Assembly (NCBI GenBank): GCA_020633515.1
Contig: JACKDM010000079.1
Location: forward strand, 1-12,628
Length of the DNA: 12,628 nucleotides
Direction of reading: 5' to 3'
From: Myxococcales bacterium
GTDB taxonomy: Bacteria; Myxococcota; Bradymonadia; UBA7976; UBA1532
The notes beneath the pieces were generated by a model. The model made no database searches. It was given only the letters and a program-made list of their open reading frames with translations, and was not told the origin of the DNA. The position numbers were made by a program, and so were the translations under genes. Shown here one piece after another: positions 7,078-12,628 of the stretch; within the stretch, counting starts at the first letter, position 1; each line of letters opens with the position of its first letter.

Positions 7078-7698
7078 TCACTCCGCCTCGACCTGGGTGG
7101 GCTTCCAGGCGCGGTTGATCCAGATGAACATGCCGATGAGGAAGAAGGCGCCCGGTGAGAGCACCATCAAGCCGTTGGGCACATACCAGCCGCCCTCGGT
7201 GACCGACTGCAACACGGGCTCGCCGAAGATCTTGCCGCTGCCGAAGAGCTCGCGGAAGAAGCCGACGAAGAGCAGCACGACGCTGTAGCCGAGGCCGTTG
7301 CCGATGCCGTCGAGCGCGGCCATCTTCGGGCCGTTCTGCATGGCGAACGCCTCGGCGCGGCCCATCACGATGCAGTTGGTGATGATGAGGCCGACGAAGA
7401 CGGAGAGCTGCTTGCTGATGTCGAAGAGATAGGCCTTGAGGATCTGGTCGGTGACGATGACGAGCGACGCGATGATCGTGAGCTGCACGATGATGCGGAT
7501 GCTCGGCGGGATGAAGTTGCGGATGAGGCTGATCGAGACGTTCGACCCGGTGGTGACGACGGTCACCGCGAGCGACATGACGACCGCGGTCTCGAGCTTG
7601 GTGGTGACCGCGAGCGCCGAGCAGATGCCGAGCACCTGGAGCGAGATCGGGTTGTTGTTGAACAGCGGGTCCAGCAGGACCTCTCGCGTCTTGCTCAC
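7078..7698 (-). CDS. nqrD: Na+-NQR subunit D
   Basis: NqrD is the membrane partner of NqrE; the two provide the cysteines of the intramembrane iron centre. The 206-residue protein shows [68 protein letters not shown] and [16 protein letters not shown]. Cys26 and Cys109 occupy the two conserved positions. The start is a GTG that overlaps the nqrC stop (GTGA, 4-base overlap), with a good GGGAGG just upstream inside nqrC, so the two are translationally coupled. Confidence 0.96.
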   Translation of the reverse strand: MSKTREVLLDPLFNNNPISLQVLGICSALAVTTKLETAVVMSLAVTVVTTGSNVSISLIRNFIPPSIRIIVQLTIIASLVIVTDQILKAYLFDISKQLSVFVGLIITNCIVMGRAEAFAMQNGPKMAALDGIGNGLGYSVVLLFVGFFRELFGSGKIFGEPVLQSVTEGGWYVPNGLMVLSPGAFFLIGMFIWINRAWKPTQVEAE

Positions 7699-8471
7699 GA
7701 CGCCCTCCCTTCGCTCTTGAACTTCTGGATGTAGGGGCCGAAGCCGTTCTCACCGAGCCAGAAGCGCATGAGGAACCCCACGCCGCGGCTGGTGATGGTG
7801 GCGCCGGAGAGGCCGTCGACCTTGTAGGGGTCGACCGCGGGCGGGCCCGCCTGACCCTTGATGACGTCGATCTTCGGCTCGCCGTCGACATAGACCTTGC
7901 GGCCGGGCCAGAGGCCCTTCCAGCGGGGGTTGTCGACCTCGCCGCCGAGGCCGGGGGTCTCGCCGTGCTGGTAGAAGGTCAACCCCTTGATGGTGTTGCC
8001 GTCGGGGGCGAGCGCGACGTAGCCGTACATGGTCGACCACAGCCCCTTGCCGTGCACCGGGAGGATCACGGCGCTGACGTTCTCGCCGTTCATCACCTGG
8101 TAGATCTTGGCCTTCTTGGGGAGCCGGGGCACGCCGGCGGGGTTGGGGGGCGCGACCTTGCTGGTGGCCGGGTCGGCGGTCGCGGCGAGCTGGTCGAAGC
8201 TCGCGGGGTCGTCCTCGGTGTACTCGCCGCTCTGGAGGTCGATGATGCGGGCCTTGATGTTGTCGTCGAAGAGCTTCTGGATCGCCGCGGGCGAGACCTT
8301 CTGGCCCTCTTGGAGGAGACCGGCGACGTTGAGCACCTTCTCCTGCTGGTCGAGCACGGCGTTCTGCTGCTGCTGCTCGCGCAGCGCGACGGCCGCCGAG
8401 GCGACGAAGATGCCGCAGACGAGGCAGACGGCGGCGGCGAAGCCGACGATGTACTTCTGGCTATACTGCAT
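7695..8471 (-). CDS. nqrC: Na+-NQR subunit C, covalent FMN carrier
   Basis: NqrC is anchored by one helix and carries FMN bound by a phosphoester bond to threonine. In this 258-residue protein the membrane helix is about residues 7-30. The flavinylation motif DGLSGAT ends at Thr225, the same number as the modified residue in V. cholerae. [22 protein letters not shown] (about 169-190) is the typical FMN-domain core. A Gln-rich stretch ([15 protein letters not shown]) follows the helix, as in relatives. It overlaps the end of nqrB by 11 bases and has GGAGGA inside nqrB as ribosome binding site. Confidence 0.96.
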   Translation of the reverse strand: MQYSQKYIVGFAAAVCLVCGIFVASAAVALREQQQQNAVLDQQEKVLNVAGLLQEGQKVSPAAIQKLFDDNIKARIIDLQSGEYTEDDPASFDQLAATADPATSKVAPPNPAGVPRLPKKAKIYQVMNGENVSAVILPVHGKGLWSTMYGYVALAPDGNTIKGLTFYQHGETPGLGGEVDNPRWKGLWPGRKVYVDGEPKIDVIKGQAGPPAVDPYKVDGLSGATITSRGVGFLMRFWLGENGFGPYIQKFKSEGRAS

Positions 8472-9711
8472 GGCGCGCCATCCTCCGCTTGATGTTCGCC
8501 TGCACGAAGAAGTGATCGATGAGCGGCGCGAACATGTTCATGAACAGGATCGCGAGCATGACGCCCTCGGGGTAGGCGGGGTTGACGACCCGCACGAGGA
8601 CGATGAGCACGCCGATGAGCGCGCCGTAGATGAACTTGCCTTTGCTGGTGAACGAGGACGAGACGGGGTCGGTGGCCATGAAGACGGTGCCGAACGCCCA
8701 GCTCCCGATGACGATGTGCCAGAGGAACGGCACGGTGAACATCGGGTTGGTCTCGCTGCCGACGAGGTTGAGCGTCAGCGACATGAGGAAGGTGCCGCCG
8801 ACGACGCCGAGCATGGTCTGCCAGGCGCCGATCTGGGTGAAGATGAGGATCGCGGCGCCGATGAAGCACGCGATCGCCGATGTCTCGCCCATCGACCCAG
8901 GGACGAAGCCGAAGAGGGCGTCGAGCCAGGGCCCCGTGCCGACGGTGGCGTTGGTGAAGCCTTCGATGCCGGCGGGGCTGGTGCCGGCGGCGGCCTGCGC
9001 GAGGTAGGTGGCGCCGGTGAGGCCGTCGGCGAGGGTGCTGGTGTCGGCGGCGATCCAGGGCTGCTCGCCGGAGATGTCGGCGGGGTAGGCGAAGAAGAGG
9101 AAGGCGCGGGCGGTGAGCGCGGGGTTGAGCACGTTCATGCCGGTGCCGCCGAAGACCTCCTTGCCGACGATGACGCCGAACGCGATGCCGATGGCGACCT
9201 GCCAGAGCGGGATGGTGGGCGGCAGGGTGAGCGGGAAGAGCATGCCGGTGACGAGGAAGCCTTCGTTGACCTCGTGCTTGCGCACGAGCGCGAACGCGAC
9301 CTCGATGTGGCCGCCGATGAGGAAGGTCATGGCGAGGACGGGCACGAAGTAGAGCGCGCCGTGGAGCAGGTTGCCGACGATGCTCGCGGGGTCGTAGCCG
9401 ATCCCGATGGCGGCGTAGACGGCCTCCTGCCAGTTGTAGAGCGGGGTGGCGCCGTTCTGGACCGCGAGGTGCGCCTGATAGCCGGTGTTGTACATGGCCA
9501 TCAGGATGCAGGGCAGCAGCGCGATCACGACGGTGATCATCATGCGCTTGAGGTCGAGCGCGTCGCGGACGTGCACGCTGCCGCGGGTGACCTGGCCGGG
9601 CGTGAAGAGCAGGGTGTCGTTGGCTTCGTAGAAGGGGTAGAGCGCCTCGAGCTTGCCGCCCTTCTCGAAGTGGTGGGCCTGCTTGTCGAGGAAGTCACGC
9701 AGGAATTGCAT
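8461..9711 (-). CDS. nqrB: Na+-NQR subunit B, main membrane subunit with covalent FMN
   Basis: NqrB is the largest membrane subunit, carries FMN and riboflavin and is thought to hold the sodium path. The 416-residue protein begins MQFLRDFLDKQAHHFEKGGK, the usual amphipathic N-terminus. I used the ATG at 9711, which overlaps the nqrA stop by one base (TGATG), with GGAAGG upstream; the longer frame upstream lies inside nqrA. Signatures are RKHEVNEGFLVTGMLFPLTLP, GKEVFGGTGMNVLNPALTAR and ATDPVSSSFTSKGKFIYG. The flavinylation site DGLTGAT ends at Thr235, with Thr in place of the commoner Ser at the first motif position, a substitution the motif allows. Roughly ten hydrophobic helices are visible. 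Confidence 0.96.
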   Translation of the reverse strand: MQFLRDFLDKQAHHFEKGGKLEALYPFYEANDTLLFTPGQVTRGSVHVRDALDLKRMMITVVIALLPCILMAMYNTGYQAHLAVQNGATPLYNWQEAVYAAIGIGYDPASIVGNLLHGALYFVPVLAMTFLIGGHIEVAFALVRKHEVNEGFLVTGMLFPLTLPPTIPLWQVAIGIAFGVIVGKEVFGGTGMNVLNPALTARAFLFFAYPADISGEQPWIAADTSTLADGLTGATYLAQAAAGTSPAGIEGFTNATVGTGPWLDALFGFVPGSMGETSAIACFIGAAILIFTQIGAWQTMLGVVGGTFLMSLTLNLVGSETNPMFTVPFLWHIVIGSWAFGTVFMATDPVSSSFTSKGKFIYGALIGVLIVLVRVVNPAYPEGVMLAILFMNMFAPLIDHFFVQANIKRRMARHAV

Positions 9712-11075
9712 CAGCCTTCCTTCCAGATCTCGGTCAGGTTGCGGCGGAGCGCGTAGCCGAAATCTTCCTTGCCGGGACTGACGAAGGAGCACAGCGCGAG
9801 GTCTTCCTCGTCGAGCTCGAGGCACCCGAGGGCCTCGGCGCGCTCGATGTCGTCCTTGACGAGGGCGCGGAGGAGGAAGGTCGGCATCATGTCGAGGGGC
9901 ATGACCTTCTCGTACATGCCGATGGGGACCATGGCGCGGGGCGAGCCGTTGGTGGTCGTGGTGAACTCGTAGCGGGCCTTGTTTTCGCCGCCGCCGAACC
10001 AGCGCGAGGCGAAGGCGCGGATGACCGAGTACTTGTCGAAGCCGGGGCGGAGCCAGCCGAAGAAGACGCGCTCGCGGCCTTCGCGGAGGACGCTGAGCTG
10101 GGTGTGGTAGCGGCCGAGGAAGCCTTCGACCTCACCCTGCGCCTGGCGGCCGCCGAAGATGGAGCCGGAGATGACGCGGGCCTCGATGCCGTCGTGCAGC
10201 TCGCCGCGGAGGAGCGGGTCGATCGCGGCGCCGAGGCGGGTGCGGACGAGGCGGGGGTTCTTGGTGGCCGGGCCGCCGATGGCGATGACGCGGCGGGTGT
10301 CGAGGACGCCGGTGGTGACGAGGCGGCCGATGGCGGCGACGTCCTGGTAGCCGACGTGCCAGACGATCTTGCTGCGGTTGACCGGGTCGAGGACGTGGAT
10401 GTGGGTGCCGACGAGGCCGGCGGGGTGCTTGCCGGCGAACTCTTCGACCTTGATGCCTTCGCTGGTCGGGATCCGGGCGCCCTGGGCCTTGCAGAGGTAG
10501 ACGGGGCCGTCGGTGAGCTTCTTGAGCGCGTCGAGGCCGGCCTTGAAGTCGGCGTCGCGGCCTTCGAGGACCTTCTGCGGGTCGGCGGCGAGGGGGTGGG
10601 TGTCGATCGCGGTGACGAAGATGGCGTGGCAGTCTTCGGTGGGCGAGGGGACCCGGCTGAAGGGGCGGGCGCGGATGGCGCTCCAGAGGCCCGATTCGGC
10701 GAGGAGGTCGCGGATGCCCTGGCGGTCGAGACCGGCGCCGTGCGCGAACTCGACCTGCGGGCCCGCGCCGGCGCGGTCGGCGTCGGCGACTTCGATGACG
10801 ACGGTGAGGAGCTTGCGGCGGGCGCCGCGGTTGACGGCGACGACGCGGCCGGCGGCGGGGGCGGTGAAGCGGACGCCCGCGGCCTTGCGGTCATCGAAGA
10901 GGAGCTGGCCGCGGCGGACCTCGTCACCCTCGGCGACGTGCATGCGCGCCTTCATGAGGGGGTAGTCGTCGGCGACGAGCGCGACGCGGGCGGCGGGCGC
11001 GGCGTCCTCGATCACCTGGCGGGGCTGGCCGGTGATCGGGAGATCGAGCCCCCGCTTGATGTGATGTACGGGCAT
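9711..11075 (-). CDS. nqrA: Na+-NQR subunit A
   Basis: NqrA is the cytoplasmic-side peripheral subunit of the complex and contributes to the quinone region. This 454-residue protein opens with HIKRGLDLPITGQP, the family hallmark. It contains ARMHVAEGDEVRRGQLLFDDRKAAGVRFTAPAAGRV in its barrel-like N-terminal domain. Later come GLVGTHIHVLDPV, WHVGYQDVAAIG and the C-terminal LELDEEDLALCSFVSPGKEDFG. The ATG at 11075 is chosen over a TTG at 11102 because GAGGA sits 6-7 bases upstream and homology begins there. It is the first gene of the operon. Confidence 0.96.
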   Translation of the reverse strand: MPVHHIKRGLDLPITGQPRQVIEDAAPAARVALVADDYPLMKARMHVAEGDEVRRGQLLFDDRKAAGVRFTAPAAGRVVAVNRGARRKLLTVVIEVADADRAGAGPQVEFAHGAGLDRQGIRDLLAESGLWSAIRARPFSRVPSPTEDCHAIFVTAIDTHPLAADPQKVLEGRDADFKAGLDALKKLTDGPVYLCKAQGARIPTSEGIKVEEFAGKHPAGLVGTHIHVLDPVNRSKIVWHVGYQDVAAIGRLVTTGVLDTRRVIAIGGPATKNPRLVRTRLGAAIDPLLRGELHDGIEARVISGSIFGGRQAQGEVEGFLGRYHTQLSVLREGRERVFFGWLRPGFDKYSVIRAFASRWFGGGENKARYEFTTTTNGSPRAMVPIGMYEKVMPLDMMPTFLLRALVKDDIERAEALGCLELDEEDLALCSFVSPGKEDFGYALRRNLTEIWKEG

Positions 11076-11081
11076 CGGATT

Positions 11082-11086
11082 TCCTC
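11082..11086 (-). promoter_or_regulatory. Ribosome binding site of nqrA
   Basis: GAGGA followed by AATCCG and the ATG at 11075. It decides the start in favour of this ATG over the upstream TTG. Confidence 0.7.
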
Positions 11087-11109
11087 GCGGATCTCCCAAC
11101 AATCAGGCG

Positions 11110-11163
11110 GCATAAAGCGGATTTTGGGGGCAAAACGCAAGCATCACGGCGGATTTTTGTGGC
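11110..11163 (-). promoter_or_regulatory. Paired direct repeats around a possible nqr promoter
   Basis: On the minus strand, two imperfect copies of a 22-23 base element (11141-11163 and 11110-11131) share the core AAAATCCGC and a following ATGC. They match at about 19 of 23 positions, 31 bases apart. A weak promoter-like pair lies between and over them: TTGCGT (11135-11140) and TTTATG (11111-11116), 18 bases apart. This would start transcription near 11104 and give a short leader before the nqrA ribosome site. The upstream copy abuts the -35 and the downstream copy covers the -10, as binding sites of a regulator would. The boxes themselves are poor matches, so the promoter is tentative; the repeat pair is clearly visible. 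Confidence 0.45.
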
Positions 11164-11223
11164 GGGGACGATACACACCGTCGCGGCGCCGGGTTGCACC
11201 GGCGGGCGCGTCGCGCGGGTGGT

Positions 11224-11284
11224 GGATCGCGGCTGTTTGGACGGCTGCGAGATGCCGGGGTGGCCTTCGGGGTTACCGCGATCC
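11224..11284 (-). repeat. 9-bp inverted repeat with 43-base loop
   Basis: GGATCGCGG (11224-11232) and CCGCGATCC (11276-11284) are perfect complements lying just after the stop of the rightmost gene. In its transcript they could close a stem around a GC-rich loop. There is no T tract, so a plain intrinsic terminator is not shown. Confidence 0.4.
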
Positions 11285-11289
11285 GACCG

Positions 11290-12628
11290 TCAGCCGGCGT
11301 CGGGGGTGGGGGCGTGGAGCTCGGCGCCGCGGATGAGCGCGGAGAGGGCGTGCTGGGTGAAGTCGATGCGGACCTCGGCTTCGACGAGCGAGCGGCGGAT
11401 GCCGCCGCGGGCGGCCGCCGGGTCGGGCATGAGCCAGGCGTTGTCGGGGCGGATCTGTTCGCGGGCGAGGGCGTCGAGCGCGGGCGCGATCTGGGCGTCG
11501 AGCGCGGCGGCGAGGTCGGGGTCCCGGTGGTGGCGGGCGAGGGCCGCCGTGCTGACGATGGCCTCGGAGAAGCCGGCGGCGCCGGGGGCTTGCGGGACCA
11601 TGAGGCCGCTGAAGCCGTAGTGGCCGTCGAAGTCGGCGTTGTCCCACCAGGCGCCGTCGTACTGGAGGCGGGCGACGAAGTCGGCGTAGCCGGCGCAGAA
11701 GTCGAGGTAGTCGCGCTTGGCGAGGGTGGGCCAGGCTTCTTCGGCGGCGATGCAGGTCCAGTGGTCGGCGCCATAGATGAACCAGCCGAGGAAGTAGCGG
11801 CTGTACTTGGGGCCGGTGAGGTGGTCGAGGGCGCGCTCGGCGGCGGCGAGGGACTCGGTGTCGCCGAGGACCTTGTGGGCCATCACGAGCGCGAGCGCGG
11901 CTTCTTCGCTGTAGAACATGAGGCGGGCGTCGCGATCGAGGGCGCCGGTGGCGACGTGGTACTTGTGGTCGAAGTCGCCGTCGGCGCGCTGGAGCGCGCG
12001 GATGAACGCGGCGAGGCGGCGGGCGGGCTCGGCGTAGCGGGCGTCTCCGGTGCGGCGCTGGTATTCGAGCATGCCGACGAGGGTGAGCGCGGCGCTGCCG
12101 AGCACGGCCCAGTCGCCGTCGGGCACGCAGGTGCGGTCGGGCGCGCCGCATTCGGCGGGGAGGCGCTCGACGAGCCAGCGCATGGCGGCTTCGGCGCCGG
12201 TCTTGAAGCGGTCGTGGCCGGTGAGGCCGTAGAGCAGCGCGAGCGAGTAGACGGTGCCGGCGTGGCGGGGGATGGAGTACTCGGCGCCGGTGGAGTGGCG
12301 GTCGCGGAGCGGGTGGTACTGGTAGTGGAAGCGGCCGTCGTCGCGGATCTGGCGGAGGACGAAGTCGCCGCCTTCGATGGCGGCGTGGCGCCAGGCGGCG
12401 GGGCCGGTGGCGCCGAGGGGGGTGTTGCCGCGGACGACGGGGAGCATGCCGGGGCCCGCTGCGGGTTCGATCCAGCTCTCGGTGCGGAGGCGTTCGAGGC
12501 GGCCCTGGCCTTGGAGGCGGGCGAGCACGGCGGCGGCGTCGAGGCCGAGGCGGAGCTCGCGGATGCCGGGGACGAGGGGGGCGTGGCCGAAGCGCTGGGC
12601 GGCGACGAGGTCGTCGGGGAGGAGGGTG
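11290..12628 (-). CDS. Alpha/alpha-toroid (six-hairpin-like) protein of unknown function, 5' end outside window
   Basis: The frame is open to the window edge (first complete codon ends at 12627), so at least 445 residues are present and the start is missing; a GTG at 12528 lies inside it and is not preferred. The visible N-terminal part (LLPDDLVAAQRFGHAP, LVPGIRELRLGLDAA) looks like the end of a separate domain. The rest alternates helical hairpins of the toroid type: GTVYSLALLYGLTGHDRFKTG, AALTLVGMLEYQRRTGDARY, EPARRLAAFIRALQRADGDF, EEAALALVMAHKVLGDTESL and DFTQHALSALIRGAEL. Aromatic and acidic residues cluster in GWFIYGADHWTC and WWDNADFDGHYGFSG, where a toroid's central cavity would be. 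The fold resembles six-hairpin glycosidase, epimerase or LanC-like proteins. I cannot assign a reaction. It reads toward nqrA with a 214-base gap, so it is probably a separate unit. Confidence 0.7.
   Translation of the reverse strand, partial: TLLPDDLVAAQRFGHAPLVPGIRELRLGLDAAAVLARLQGQGRLERLRTESWIEPAAGPGMLPVVRGNTPLGATGPAAWRHAAIEGGDFVLRQIRDDGRFHYQYHPLRDRHSTGAEYSIPRHAGTVYSLALLYGLTGHDRFKTGAEAAMRWLVERLPAECGAPDRTCVPDGDWAVLGSAALTLVGMLEYQRRTGDARYAEPARRLAAFIRALQRADGDFDHKYHVATGALDRDARLMFYSEEAALALVMAHKVLGDTESLAAAERALDHLTGPKYSRYFLGWFIYGADHWTCIAAEEAWPTLAKRDYLDFCAGYADFVARLQYDGAWWDNADFDGHYGFSGLMVPQAPGAAGFSEAIVSTAALARHHRDPDLAAALDAQIAPALDALAREQIRPDNAWLMPDPAAARGGIRRSLVEAEVRIDFTQHALSALIRGAELHAPTPDAG

Larger units (their letters stand above)
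3795..11075 (-). other. nqrABCDEF-apbE-nqrM operon (Na+-NQR)
   Basis: Eight leftward genes are packed closely. nqrA/nqrB overlap by 1 base, nqrB/nqrC by 11 and nqrC/nqrD by 4. The gaps are 7 bases (nqrD-nqrE), 19 (nqrE-nqrF), 14 (nqrF-apbE) and 36 (apbE-nqrM). This is the same order as in Vibrio-type Na+-NQR loci and includes both known maturation factors. Co-transcription from the spacer upstream of nqrA is inferred from the packing. Confidence 0.9.

Noticed and set aside
3795..11075. An Rnf-type complex instead of Na+-NQR
   Set aside because: NqrA and NqrF with their characteristic start and NADH/FAD/2Fe-2S motifs are present, and there is no RnfB or RnfC iron-sulphur subunit.
4056..11336. 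Several long plus-strand open frames opposite apbE and the nqr genes
   Set aside because: They are Asp/Val/Gly/Glu-rich mirror readings of high-GC codons, show no family motifs, and each lies over a confidently identified gene.
1..12628. Mobile element, toxin-antitoxin or phage-defence island
   Set aside because: No transposase, integrase, target duplication or attachment-site pattern was seen; composition is even and the genes are housekeeping or energetic in type. The lone HTH gene has no toxin partner.

Overview
The window is very GC-rich, with strongly GC-ending codons and long antisense open frames as a by-product. It reads as Gram-negative chromosomal core DNA. A complete Na+-translocating NADH:quinone reductase (Na+-NQR) locus lies beside a lipoprotein whose mature N-terminus is a long Asp/Ala/Pro linker. 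That linker style is common in Myxococcota and related deltaproteobacterial lineages. The sodium pump fits a marine, saline or otherwise sodium-using bacterium. The taxonomic assignment is inference; no rRNA or tRNA is present to fix it.

Left part (1-3794): the 3' end of a ribosomal protein bS1-like gene runs rightward. It has four complete S1 domains, the remnant of a fifth and a long Ala/Glu/Pro tail. The last 63 bp around its stop codon are tandemly duplicated, stop included, and the array decays into the following non-coding stretch. Convergent to it is a lipoprotein glutaminyl-peptide cyclotransferase of the plant/bacterial beta-propeller type. A short spacer that looks richer in A and T than the flanking genes, carrying a small inverted repeat, separates that gene from a divergent 83-residue Cro/CI-type HTH protein.

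Centre (3795-11075): one leftward operon, nqrA-nqrB-nqrC-nqrD-nqrE-nqrF-apbE-nqrM, with gaps or overlaps of only a few bases up to about 36 bases. It encodes all six pump subunits. It also encodes ApbE, which attaches FMN covalently to the NqrB and NqrC threonines, and NqrM, needed to build the Cys-ligated iron centre between NqrD and NqrE. The cofactor residues expected from the family are present: the 2Fe-2S cysteines of NqrF, the (S/T)GAT threonines of NqrB and NqrC, and the paired cysteines of NqrD and NqrE. The pump therefore looks functional.

Right part (11076-12628): a 214-base spacer upstream of nqrA carries a well-placed Shine-Dalgarno sequence. It also holds a pair of imperfect direct repeats about 31 bp apart that bracket a weak possible promoter, and a 9-bp inverted repeat with a long loop. 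Beyond it lies the 3' part of a leftward gene for an alpha/alpha-toroid-like protein of unknown function.

I found no evidence for a wholly new system. The points most worth a second look are the stop-codon-spanning repeat array behind the S1 gene, the repeat pair upstream of nqrA, the homopolymeric C tract at the apbE start, and the unassigned alpha/alpha protein.
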